From the NCBI GenBank assembly GCA_903813345.2, contig CAIIXF020000005.1:10727375-10791374 (forward strand): a stretch of 64,000 bases of DNA, in the 5' to 3' direction. The position numbers were made by a program, and so were the translations under genes. This document shows, piece by piece, positions 11,601 to 48,773 of the stretch. The stretch comes from Owenia fusiformis (Eukaryota > Annelida > Polychaeta > Sabellida > Oweniidae). Position 1 is the first letter of the stretch. Each line of letters opens with the position of its first letter. Under the pieces are notes generated by a model. The model was not told where the DNA came from and did no database searches. It saw only the letters and a program-made list of their open reading frames with translations.

Positions 11601-14265
11601 TGAAAAAGAAGCATTAATCTTTTACTCCGTTTTATGCACTTTGAAATTGTAAAAATATAAGAAGTTAACTTTTATAATAAAAATATGTATTGTATATGTA
11701 AAGGAAGTATATACACCATGATATAATTATCATACTGCATTTCTGAAATGTTTCTGCAATAAAATAGAAAAATGTTCTTCTGTTTTAATCTTCACACTTT
11801 AATGATTTAATGCATTATAATCTCAGGTTTCATATAGGATTTAACAGATGATTGATGAGCAATGATAACAATACAGGGATAAAAGGCACTTTTCATCATA
11901 AAAATACAGATAAAAGGCACTTATCATCAGTCAAGTATTATCCCTTTGTAGTTGAAATGACTTAATTATATAAAAGCTTTGAAACAAGTTGTCCTAACAC
12001 AGTAACAGCAAGAAAAGCAAAACTTGTTTCTCAAAAAACAGTCACATATTGAAGCAGGGCATTAACATTCAAAATGTCACCACCTGCCATTTGTTATGGA
12101 TGCTGAACACCAACTGCCAAATGCGGATGACCAACCACCGAACACCATCCACAAAAAAAGTGGGAGACTATAATATGTCATCACTTCTGGTGGTGACATA
12201 AAACATTGAACACCTGCTAATTTGAACACTTTTGGCCAATCCAAGTAGTGTTCACATGAGACAGATTTTACTGTATGTAATGGTAAAATGCATAAACTAT
12301 TAAATCAATTATCTTGATCAAATACTTTCAGATATATGCTTACATGTATTTGCAGCTTCGCCATAGGAGCTTCTAGTAAAGATGGAAAGGGCACAGAAGA
12401 TAAACTCCCGTTAAGGCAATACAAAAATAAAAAATATTACACTGTGTCTAGTCCATTATTTATGGTTTACGAGAAAAAACTTATTAGAAAATAAATGCAT
12501 CTTCTTTTAATTAAAAGAGAAAGTAGACAATTACCTGTACAGCGCTGAGTGGTGGAAGATGAGAGATACAACTAGGGCGATGCTGGGCCTCAAACTCGTT
12601 ACACTGAGCTATCATCGCCCCTTGGTAGTTGTTATTCTGAAAGACAATTTTTATATTTGTAAATAAGTTCATTAGGGAGATATGATATTTTACTTTAATT
12701 CATTGTTTTTGACATGTTTGAAATTGCATCTTATATGATTGTACATTGTATATTGTACAAAGTACAATGTGATTGCACATTGTATATTGTACAAAACATC
12801 TTACAATCATATACGTATAAAAACAATAAATTAACGTATGTTTCTTAAAACAGTTTATTATTATATGAATTTTTTTTTTAAAAGTTCTCCACTATTTGTG
12901 ATTCTACCTTTAAATGAGAGTTTTATTTTTCCCAAGTGAACATGCTTCAAAGAATATAATGTAAAAGGGTTAGACATAATAGTGAATTAAATGAGGATAC
13001 ATTGAAATCATAGATTCAAACAACTGCGCAAGAACAGGAAAAAACAGCTCTCCGATTTTTGGTTTCTTGCAAAAATAATAAGCCAGTAATCAGGAATCAA
13101 ACTTCTAGCAACAAAATAACAATCAATAATAGCAGAAAAGAAATACTTTGGTATCGTGTTCAAAGTAATTACAAATATTGTAACACTCTCGGGTCTTTAT
13201 GTTCCATAGATATTGATCAAGTGCTAATTTGTTAATGTTTCTGCGATGAAAGAAATAAGACATAAACTGTTGAGAAGTTGAAGAATATATCCCACATAGA
13301 TCATGTAGATATGCCTTTTTGACACATTAGCAGAAATATTTCTTTGATACATTTTGCACCATCATTTTGATTTTCAAAAAATTCAAAATAAGAAACTGAT
13401 TATCAGAAAGTTTGTATTGTTTTGTTTTCATCAAGGAGTCTTAATTTGGAGTCTGTTTCACTGACATCAAGTGTCTCAACTTAAAAAATATGACCACCCG
13501 GGCCCATAGCCAGAGGAGGTTGTGGGGGTCCAGCCCAAAATTCTCTCAAATTCACACAGGTTTTCACCATTCTGAGCACTTTTCAAGCGATTTTGGGCAA
13601 ATTTTGTCAAATGTGAAGTTGTGAACCTTTGACCAAAGTTGGCACCCCTCCTTCAATGAACATGATATGGGTACTTGGTTCATTCCAACACAATTAAACA
13701 CAACAGTAAATCAATTGTAAGTGGTAATAAGTGGTAAAAATGTAATTTATAATATTCATCTCGGTTCTAAACTAAACTAAACTTGATTTGTCATCATGGT
13801 CAGATTCTGTAAAAAACTGATAAGGCAAGAGGTATTCCACTTAAAGATATGCTTTGACACATATACAGTAATACAGTATGAGTGTCTCAGTATGAGATCA
13901 TGAGTTCAACAGTAATTAATTGGCAGATAAAACGAGAGAGTGATCTTTACAGAAGTGGTAGCTGTATGAGAGAACTATTAGAAAATGAGGATAATCATAA
14001 AAATTTACATACATTTTCTAAGTTGGTCAGAACTAGCATGAACAATTGCATCCACTGTAGAAAAAGTTATGAGAGAACATGGAATTTGGTAAATATTTGT
14101 AAGATGATGAAGTCTTAATTTGTGGATGGTGAAGTTTATCTACTCCAGTCATGAAAAATTTTGAAATTTTAACAACACTAAAGTTATGACCTCCATATTG
14201 AAAAATGAAAGTCAAATCAAAATAGAAAGTTCAAAATTGCAGTAACTCACCTCTCGAATTGCCAT
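5610..14265 (-). CDS. Unrecognised multi-exon gene, about 210 aa seen
   Basis: I do not recognise the family. Five exons join in phase on the minus strand: 14265-14251 (ATG, MAIRE), 12636-12535, 9016-8848, 6264-6165 and 5851-5610. All have AG acceptors and GT donors, and the phases run 0, 0, 1, 2, 1. The start ATG has A at -3 and G at +4, with an in-frame TAG 15 codons upstream. The protein is polar. Residues of the third exon include QRGSWTLAAPLKEQKYHRH, the fourth is proline/serine-rich (PRNYKPPSPPSPEP), and the fifth has three YPQSNG-like repeats followed by a His-rich stretch (THSHSHA). No membrane segment or signal peptide is visible. After the third exon comes an array of possible mini-exons, listed separately. 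The gene continues left of 5610, and the 3' end is unresolved (candidate exon 4988-5033). Exon joins are inferred from splice signals and phase only. Confidence 0.65.
7325..7660 (+). mobile_element. Hairpin-ended dispersed element, copy b, with internal minisatellite
   Basis: The 3' block order (ccaccatccacaaaaa, gagactataacaatgtcacc, gtggtggcataa) matches the other copies. The 5' part is replaced by about 13 copies of the 16-bp unit gccatttgttacagac, itself an expansion of the ccatttgttacagatgc block present once in other copies. The apparent open frames at 7298-7758 are readthroughs of this array. Confidence 0.8.
8361..8549. mobile_element. MITE of the TGATCTCCCC family, copy 1
   Basis: It is an inverted, diverged copy of the element at 57737-57943. 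It starts tgatctccctagg and ends near gtggggaaacaa. The interior alternates blocks such as gtgggtgc and cccacttg, which occur in both orientations. It interrupts the ~90-bp tandem array. Confidence 0.7.
8581..8804 (-). CDS. Tandem mini-exon array (three copies)
   Basis: Three segments, 8804-8760 (45 nt), 8716-8669 (48 nt) and 8625-8581 (45 nt), each have an acceptor tatatacag and a donor gtaagtaatg on the minus strand, with 43-nt gaps between them. Each enters and leaves in phase 1, the phase at which the preceding exon (9016-8848) ends and the next exon (6264) begins. Any number could therefore be included without a frameshift. They encode variants of ATLKCQTIIYENTKF, and the tail IIYENTKF also ends exon 9016-8848. 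The alternative is a 90-bp tandem duplication that merely copied the donor. Introns of 43 nt are far shorter than any other in this window, so use as exons is uncertain. Confidence 0.4.
9055..9165 (+). mobile_element. Hairpin-ended dispersed element, copy c (3' truncated)
   Basis: The 5' end (aaggcattaacatgcaaaa, then tgtcaccacctgacatttg) and the ttccacaaaaagtt block are present, but the terminal hairpin is missing. It lies just upstream of exon 9016-8848, in the intron. Confidence 0.75.
9190..9350. promoter_or_regulatory. Candidate intronic cis-regulatory element with TAAT motifs
   Basis: This is a less AT-biased block than its surroundings with several homeodomain-type cores in a short span (gctaatcatgg, cataattaga, tttaattgag, cctaattgg). 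It resembles an enhancer in composition only. Nothing here proves conservation or activity. Confidence 0.2.
9351..12534. other. Intron of the minus-strand gene
   Basis: No exon was recognised. The 125-codon frame on the minus strand at 10191-9814 has no splice context and no recognisable domain. A hairpin-ended element occupies 12054-12201. The block 11220-11420 is locally GC-richer and could be conserved non-coding DNA, but nothing specific is seen. Confidence 0.45.
12054..12201 (+). mobile_element. Hairpin-ended dispersed element, copy d
   Basis: A near full-length simple copy of 148 bp. It starts gcattaacattcaaaatgtc, continues with ccatttgttatggatgc and accatccacaaaaaaagtg, and ends with tgtcatcacttctggtggtgacata. 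It is a good reference for the family's minimal structure. Confidence 0.85.
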
Positions 14266-15606
14266 ATTTGGTAATATTCCACTTAATCCTCGCTAATATA
14301 TCATAGCTGATGCTAAACTCCGTGTCAACGTTGTAAATCCATTATTTGGTGACATTTTCTCTCTTTATTTTAGTTCGAATTTTGCAGTTCCTATTTCTAT
14401 ATATAAGTGTACCTTTTCATATGGTAATGACTTACTATAGCGACTGTACACAATAGCATTAAAATGGCTGACAGCCTTTTAACACCAATAAGGCCAATAC
14501 TTAAGACTCCGATAGAAAATACAATGAGTTGAGTTAATTAAATCTAAAATTCATTATGAACAGCAATCAAAATAATAACATTGATATTTAATGCTAAAAA
14601 TAATCTTATTAATGATAATATATCTTTAAATAAACAATAATCACATATATTAAATTATAGATGGTTTCTACTTCTCACCTGTTAGATGTGTTATCTGTTG
14701 ACAGATTGCGGGAACTAACATTATGTTAGCAATATATAGATATTAAGGAGCTCTTATACCGTTAACATAAAATCTTCATGAGCATTTTTAACATTAAATA
14801 TGAACATGTTCATCTATAATGAACTTCATATTCACACAAAATATTCAGTATTCACAAATCTAAACCATAATAGATTTGTATTGATGCAATGTACAATTAC
14901 GAAAAGCAACTGATAAATACAATTGTATACAATTATTTTCGCAAAGGATAATCATTAAATTCCAAAGACACAATGACATTACTAATAACTTACTATGATA
15001 AGGCATGCATTTCAAACCATTCAGTGATAAGGAAATATCAAAACTCTTTCATGTTCTTCAATTTGTGCACCATTAATATACCACTGGAAAGATCCAGAGG
15101 AAGGTAAAAGAACATCCATGTGGTATAAAAGTATTTAATTTGACTGAAATTGATTGCCATAATCCCCAAAAATAAAATAATAAAGATGCGTGACTCTTTC
15201 AATAGATTAATTTAGATATATCACATGTCTGTGCAATTCTTTTCTAGAAGCAATGAGACTTATTTCTATGTAGTACAAAGGAGGGCATTGTTTTCTATAG
15301 GATTATTTCCCCCAAGACAAACAGAGAACATTAGTTCAACATGCAAGCAAACAAGCTACTCTAAACCAGAGAGTTGAAGTACTTTACACACTGGCTTACT
15401 GACTGAATAATGTTCATCAAGATTCAAGTACTTCTTTCCAATTTAAAGTAGATCCGCGTGCTGAGAATTTAATATCATTTTCATTTCCAATATATAATGA
15501 AATTTTTATGCGGATATTTACATATTATGGTAGCATACAAAGTTCAAATTGAAATGAAATGACACTGCATTTGTAACCTTTTTTATGGAAGTGCAGAACT
15601 ACTAAC

Positions 15607-15724
15607 TCGGAGACAAGCAAAATGCCACAACCTGCCATTTGTTACAGATGCTGAGTGCCAAACACCAACTGCTAGATCCCAAACACCAACCACCAAATAC
15701 AAAAAATGTTGCGTTGGTGACATA
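15607..15724 (+). mobile_element. Hairpin-ended dispersed element, copy e
   Basis: It has acaagcaaaatgccacaacc, then tgccatttgttacagatgc and, at the end, gcgttggtgacataac. The terminal hairpin's left arm is lost. Confidence 0.7.
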
Positions 15725-16526
15725 ACAATTACTTGATCTGGGACGAGAATATATCACATCAGACTCTGATATCAGAGTATCATGACATTACATTTTCTGC
15801 CTATAAGTAGCTATCTTCATAAAAACTTCACAAAAGACCTCTAAAGAATAAAGAAAAAGGCGATATAATCATCTGTCAAAGTCAATGTGTAGTGTAGGTA
15901 GCGGAAATTAAATTTAAAATACAGAATTAAAATCATTGCTCTGGCTGATATGAAAAAAATCAAAATAATTTACGAAGAATTGCTCTGGCATATAGTCCCT
16001 CAATCATTTCAGAAAATTGTTAAATCTCGATAAAAGAGACATATTAACAATGATATCTGTTATCCGCCGTATTTGGTTGATATATAGAACATCGATCCCA
16101 TTTCCAACTTTCATTTCATGTATTATTCAAAATGTGTGATAGACAGCATTATTAAGTAATAGTTGGCACATTAAACAATCTATAAAATGAATCTATCTCT
16201 GTAATTACAGGATATATACTGCATTGCATGCTATCCAAGGTATACAGCATATCATAATAATCCACTTACAGATAGGCGGTATTGCACTAGGTGATAAGGC
16301 GAAGATTTATAAGACCTATTAAACCCGTTGCAGTGCATGAATGTAATTTTGCCCTTATAGAATAGGATTCCAGATCATCATTTTTCTATTAAAAAGATAA
16401 TTAAGTTCTTCTATTGAACCCAGTGGCAAATCACATGTTGTATGGTAAATGCATATTGAATTATGGTAAGAAAAAGGGATTTAGCACTTAGCAGACACTT
16501 TACCTGTGTGTGTACCATGCCACTTT

Positions 16527-16648
16527 AAGAATTACCATACAAAATGTCACCACTTGCCATTTGTTACAGATGCCAAACACCAACTGCTGACTCCGCCACA
16601 AAAAGTAAAAGACTATAGTATAACAATACCACTTGTGGTGGTGACATA
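16527..16648 (+). mobile_element. Hairpin-ended dispersed element, copy f
   Basis: It has gaattaccatacaaaatgtc, tgccatttgttacagatgcc and the end hairpin accacttgtggtggtgacat. The internal part is shorter than in the other copies. Confidence 0.8.
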
Positions 16649-16959
16649 AAGATGATACCTTTGTACTTAGGCTTTATCATGATTGGGTGAGAGTGTATAT
16701 ACATGTACATGTACATTGTCACCCAAGATTATAGCTATTAATAAATGGTCTTGATTGGCCAGTAACTTTAATCCTGGCATATATACGAAAAATCTCTACC
16801 AAATATGCCACCTTATCCAGTATTTACAGGCATTTACCAACTAGAACATATTGAGAAGGAACAAGGGGACAACAATACACCCCAATCCGCACTCTAAAAT
16901 CATGGTACTGAATGGTACATTAAAAGTATGGTACCGTTGGAGTATAGTGCCGTACAGTG

Positions 16960-17240
16960 TGGCTGATTTGGGTAGATAACATGGCAGGGTATTAGAAAGT
17001 TCCCTTAAACTTGAATATTCATCAGTTTTAGAGGTTTAATTTTCATATTACCCCTAAAGCCAATTCAAAATATTATCTGTCAAATACAAAATATTTCAAT
17101 ATTTCACTTTTGTGATTTTTATAACTTGGGGTCTATGGGAATCTCCCCAACCTATAAGTCACATTTTCAAAGGAAATTAAATTTTCAAAGTTGATAAACA
17201 CTTTTTATTATTTTACATGTGGATTTTAATATGATATCTC
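16960..17240 (+). repeat. Dispersed ~300-bp repeat, copy 1
   Basis: The reverse complement of the same sequence lies at about 32900-33280 in an SMC1 intron. Shared blocks include ggtctatgggaatctcccc and gtgacttaggttggggaga-type sequence, and both copies have gggtagataacatggcag-type ends. It is non-coding. Confidence 0.7.
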
Positions 17241-17272
17241 TTTTACTGAATTTTTAATTTTTAATGACTTAA

Positions 17273-17874
17273 AGGAATATTCCTTGCCAGACCCTTTCTC
17301 TCTTGATATGGTAGCTATAATCATATATATAGTTTCCATATTTAGCAAAACATGGGAAAATGTTTTAATATGGTCAATATTGATCATTTAAAAATCTAGT
17401 GCTTATTTCCAGTGAGCTGCCATCTTTTAAGATTTCTTGCAGGAAGTGATGTCATCAACTCTCAACTTCCATAACCTTGCCCATAACAGTATAGGAAAGT
17501 AGCACAAAATCACTTCTAGACAAGTGATCATTACTTTCTGTGCAAAAATATTTTCAGGGCTTGTCAACTTAGAATAGAAGAAGAGATTTTCAGAAGGATT
17601 AAATAAGATACAAAGTTGAAAAAGAATATCTAGCGGGTTTTGTAATTCTTAATAGCTCCTCACCTAATGCTATATGCAAAGTTGAGAGTCGATGACATCA
17701 CTTCCTGTGTGAAATTTTAAAAGATGGCAGCTTACTGGAATTGAGCATCACATTTCTAAGTGATCAAATTTGACCATATTAAAACATTTTTGCGTGTTTT
17801 GCTAAACATGGCAAGCATATATATGGTTATAGCTACCATATGAGGAGAGAGATGATTTGGCAAGGAATATTCCT
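17273..17874. mobile_element. Foldback element with TTAA target duplication
   Basis: The two ends are the identical inverted sequence AGGAATATTCCTTGCCA, and similarity between the arms continues inward for roughly 200 bp (for example gaagtgatgtcatc against gatgacatcacttcc). TTAA flanks both sides (17269-17272 and 17875-17878). TTAA duplication is typical of piggyBac-type elements. No transposase frame is present, so it is non-autonomous. Confidence 0.8.
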
Positions 17875-17878
17875 TTAA

Positions 17879-18692
17879 AGTCCCCATCTAAAGTTTAAAC
17901 CACTTTGGCTTATATTGTAGTCTTACCCAATGTTATCAAAGTGTGATATGTGAAACTTTTTTTTTAATTCCAAAAAGTGGTTTTTGATAGACTTTTTGTT
18001 CCAAAATTTGTGAATTTAATTAAAGCTAACTTTTAGAGGTCACACATATATTTTAATTAGCCACAATTCATACCAATGCATAGCATTCATCCTCCCATGT
18101 TTTTTGCCGAATAAATGAAGAAAATCGGTTCATAAATAAGCGAGAAATGAACTCATCAGTGCATGAAAATGGTTCCGAGAAAAATGCATTTCAAAATTTT
18201 AGTTCTCATAGAAGCCAATGGTACAATGATATCTAAAACATAATATATTCTTCCTTTTAACCTGGTTAGAGAATTAGCATTGGTTTATTATTGAAGTCTA
18301 GCATATTTAGAAAAGATTGACATCTAAAAAAAATGAATTTTTTTCAAAAGTTTTTGTTACCTTAGTGACATCACTAATGTTGCAAAATATTTTTGATGTG
18401 CTAAAACATGGAAGTGGCCCATTAAATATGGCATTTTATTATTGAAATAGAGTGTCCTTTATTCAATCTTTGCATTGGTGTTGGTGTTGGTGTTTTTTGA
18501 AATGCATTAAGAAATATTTGATGATTAAAATAATTCAACTTTTTTTGAAAAATGGCGGAAAATTTGAATATATGAGAAATGAAATGCTTTTTCAAAATTT
18601 TTTTTTTCCAAAAATCTCTAAAATAACTTTTTAATTCATGACAAATAGTAAATGAATGATAAAAAAATATTTTCAAACTTTAGACGGGGACT
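17879..18692. mobile_element. Second TTAA-flanked element, abutting the first
   Basis: The ends AGTCCCCATCTAAAG and CTTTAGACGGGGACT are inverted copies with one mismatch. TTAA at 17875-17878 and at 18693-18696 flanks it, and the left TTAA is shared with the neighbouring element. No coding frame was recognised; the small overlapping frames at 18422-18676 are antisense shadows of AT-rich DNA. Confidence 0.75.
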
Positions 18693-19829
18693 TTAAATGA
18701 AGATTATCTACTCGCATCTAGTCAATTCTTATTGGGTTTGGTTATCTAGCCTTAGGACTAATTAGAAACATGAAAAAATAACTTTTGTCATGAATTAAAA
18801 CATAAATCCTCAGCATCGACTTAATACAACTGTGTAAACTGTATACCCTCTAAAGTTTTAGACATTCTACCTTAGAATTAATAGTGGCAAATTGCAAAAT
18901 AAGATTTTTATCTCAGCAAAATTACCATGAATAATGAACCACCTAGTACCTAAAACACAAAAATTGAGGAAACTTTTCATGAAACTAGACAAACATCGAT
19001 GAAATTTGGATATTTACAATGTACCATTACTTAACATTTTCTGAGAAAAATTTGAAAAAGACACAAGACACTATTGCACCCTTGAATAGAATAGACAGTT
19101 TTGGGGATGAAAAATTCAAAATGGTCACCTCTACATTCACCCAATCCATTATAACATCCATGAAATATGTAGACAAGACTTAACAAACAAAATTTTAGCA
19201 TAATTCTGATCCATAATGCCCCAAAAGCTGTTCATTGCTAGACTTAAATAGAAAGACACACAAATACCTGGCAACAGATCCTAATATAGCACTAAAAGGT
19301 GCGATAAAAAGGATATATAAGTTGGCGATTCCATATATAGATCCCAAAAAACTTCTATTAGAAGCCTTTTTTCCCAGAACTTATTGATCGCCCTGGTATA
19401 TAGTAATTTGCTGCTTTTACTTGGTAAGAGGTATTACATAAAAGAGGCATTAATAAATGAAAGCTTAGATAAACAGATGAGTAATTACATACTGATTGGA
19501 TATTAATTATTCAACATTGTGAAAGTGCACTACAATACAATAGGCCTCAGTGGTATTCACATTACTGTTAAACCTATTTTAGTCAAACACCTATGTGGTA
19601 ATACAAATGTAAATCTGTCTGTCTTGTTGAAATATAGGTCTTATAATTGAAATAAGTCAACCTTCAATTTGTTACAGAAGTCAATCGCTTTATAAAATAT
19701 TGTAAAATTGTTGGTATATATAATTGTGGACATAGTGTACATTCTAGTTTTAAATCAAATTTTTCAAATTTTTGTACCGAGTCAATGTGAACAATTCAGT
19801 CAAATGATTGGTAATGATAAGTACTCAAC

Positions 19830-20547
19830 AAGGCATTAACATGACAAAATGTCACCACCTAAAACAATTTGGTCAATTTAAAGCAAGTTGGAAAATACCT
19901 TTTGACCTTAAGAAGGTTTGATTTGAACTTCTTAGAACATGTAGATGAATTTGAAAAAAAAATTCGTCAATTTGAAGCAAGTTGAAAAAATACCTCTTTG
20001 ACTTTTTTTGACATTGAGAAGGTCATTGAAGGTCAAATGTCAAGTCAGATTTGAACTTCTGAGAACATGTAGATGATTTTGAAAAAAAAATTAAGTAAAT
20101 TTGAAGCAAGTTGAAAAAAGACCTTTTTGACCTTGAAAAGGTCATTGAAGGTCAAATGTCAAATCTAAAGTCAGATTTGAACTTCTGAGAACATGTAGAT
20201 GATTTTGAAAAAAATTAGTCAATTTGAAGCAAGTTGAAAAAAGACCTTTTTGACCTAGAGAAGGTCATTAAAGGTCAATTGTCAAATCTAAAGTCAGATT
20301 TGAATTTCTGAGAACATGTAGATGAGTCAGATTTGAACTTCTGAGAACTTGTAAAGTCAAATTTGAACTTCTGAAAAGATGTAGATGATTTTGAAAAAAA
20401 TTGAAGTCAGTCTAAACAGTATTTGTTAAGTTATAGGAAGTTGTAAGAAATTGTTACAGACGCCGGACGCCGGACGCCAACCTCCAACCACCGTCGCAAA
20501 AAAACGGAGACCATAACAATATGTCACCACTTATGGTGGTGACATAA
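19830..20547 (+). mobile_element. Hairpin-ended dispersed element, copy g, with ~125-bp internal array
   Basis: It begins aaggcattaacatgacaaaa and tgtcaccacct, and ends with cgtcgcaaaaaaacgg and tgtcaccacttatggtggtg. Between these lie about four copies of a 123-128-bp unit; gaacatgtagatga recurs at 19935, 20063, 20189 and 20312. This array is unrelated to the 16-bp array in copy b, although the ends are the same. Confidence 0.85.
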
Positions 20548-20969
20548 AAAGTGTTTAAACAGAGGTGTTCACGTTGAATAGGTTTTTTACTTGCAGAAGT
20601 GTTTCACTTGGAGGTGTTTGACTGACACAAGTGTTTGACCTGGAGAAGTATATAAACATTGTCTTTCATAGGGGATGTTTCACAGCATATGATTTGGATA
20701 TTTCTCACAGCTTCAAATATAAATGCACTTAACAACTTTTTGTTTTTAAATATGATAAAATGAATATGTATTCTACAATAAAATACACTATGCAGATTTG
20801 CTACCATCAAATACAATATTTTACAACTAAAGTATTTGTAAACAATATTTTCTAACATACAAATACAAGAAACAATCAACTCTTGCCTCTATCACAAGAT
20901 TTAAAAAAATTCAATCTCTGCAATCGTAGAAATAAATAAGATTGCCAATGAACCTGTATTATTTCCTTT

Positions 20970-20975
20970 TTTATT
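20970..20975 (-). terminator. Possible SMC1 polyadenylation signal
   Basis: TTTATT on the plus strand is AATAAA on the minus strand, about 600 nt after the SMC1 stop codon. It was chosen by position only. Confidence 0.3.
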
Positions 20976-21574
20976 TTTAGACTAGACAATAAATAACCAT
21001 TTCAGTCATAATGTATGAAAAAATATTCCGATCACTTGATTTTAACCCTACCAAAAAGTAAATGGAATCACACGTTTGGTTCAGCCCTCCTAAATGTAGA
21101 CTTTAATTCTATATAAGAAAGAATACAACATTGAAGCCGACACTCATCTGACATACATATATATATCGAATATCTATCTAAAATTCAACATAATTATTCT
21201 CCTTTTTGACTAAATGAATATTTACAATGACAATACACATGATTGAATGTACAAATGTAAAAATTGTACTTTTTAAACTGTTCTTATTCTTTGTTGTTCT
21301 ATGGTCCAACAGTCCTGATATTCACTGAAGTGTTGTTGTTTCCAAAATCTCATTTTACCATACTTGGATTTAACAACAGTCCTGATGCTCACCGATTTGA
21401 TAAAGTTTCCAAAAACCTCTTTCTACAATGCTTGGATATCATAGTTTTTTTCATAAAGTCCATAAAAGTATGCAATACCTTATATAGGCATATGTAGTGC
21501 AAAGGTCATTTCCAGTTCCAAGAATCAACAATTAACATGAAAACTTCGTAACACAACATAAGAACATGCATTAT

Positions 21575-48242
<26,668 letters not shown>

Positions 48243-48373
48243 TTTGCTGAGTTATCCTGTGAGTGAGATCCTCATACAAAAGAGAAAATGCATTCAATAA
48301 AGTCACTTGTTTACCAAATATTGAATATTTTGTAAATTTTTAGCATTTTTGTATTTTTTTAGCGGGAATGATA

Positions 48374-48385
48374 TGCGCATGCGTG
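48374..48385. promoter_or_regulatory. NRF1-like palindrome
   Basis: TGCGCATGCGTG agrees with the NRF1 consensus YGCGCAYGCGCR at 11 of 12 positions. It lies 132 bp upstream of the SMC1 start codon. NRF1 sites are common in bidirectional housekeeping promoters. Confidence 0.5.
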
Positions 48386-48635
48386 AATTTAAAGTGCGCG
48401 AGAGAATCTGAGATTTCGCGAGATTTCAAAACAAAAACTCTTATCTCATTATTATAACGGAATCTTAGATATTTTTATAAGATTAATCTTATTAGTATGT
48501 CTATTTTTAGAGAAAAATCCCGAGAAAATGTACACTAGTTGATTTACAATATGTGCATTTCGTTATTTTGTAGTTTCATATTTTTTATTCTTATAATTCC
48601 GATTCTTCTTAGTGACTATTTAGAGAGATCATCTC

Positions 48636-48648
48636 GTTGCCAAGTAAC
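48636..48648 (+). promoter_or_regulatory. RFX X-box upstream of RIBC
   Basis: GTTGCCAAGTAAC fits the X-box pattern RYYNYY-N-RRNRAC at every specified position, with a 1-nt spacer. It lies 125 bp before the RIBC start codon, the usual position in ciliary genes controlled by RFX factors. Fit with the gene's axonemal role makes chance less likely, but binding is unproven. Confidence 0.6.
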
Positions 48649-48773
48649 AAGGTTCCACAAAATAGTTGGTGACAATTTATCAAAATTTTACTGAAAAGTC
48701 ATAAAAATCGTACAAATTAAACACATTAAACATTTAAAGGACATCTTCAGAGACCACTGGTACACCATTCAAC

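Larger units (their letters stand above)
14266..21574. other. Intergenic block rich in mobile elements
   Basis: No coding exon was recognised. It contains hairpin-ended elements at 15607, 16527 and 19830, a dispersed repeat at about 16960-17240, two TTAA-flanked elements at 17273-18692, and a tandem-repeat array at 19900-20400. It separates the divergent 5' end of the unrecognised gene from the 3' end of SMC1; both are transcribed leftward. Confidence 0.55.
48243..48773. promoter_or_regulatory. Bidirectional promoter of SMC1 (minus) and RIBC (plus)
   Basis: 531 bp separate the two start codons, so both 5' untranslated regions and the core promoter must lie here unless untranslated exons extend into the other gene. 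On the SMC1 side there is an E2F-like half-site GCGGGAA (48362-48368), an NRF1-like TGCGCATGCGTG (48374-48385) and a TTTCGCGAGA element (48414-48423). On the RIBC side there is an RFX X-box (48636-48648). No TATA box is evident at a sensible distance. CpG-containing motifs are concentrated in 48360-48425. Confidence 0.75.
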
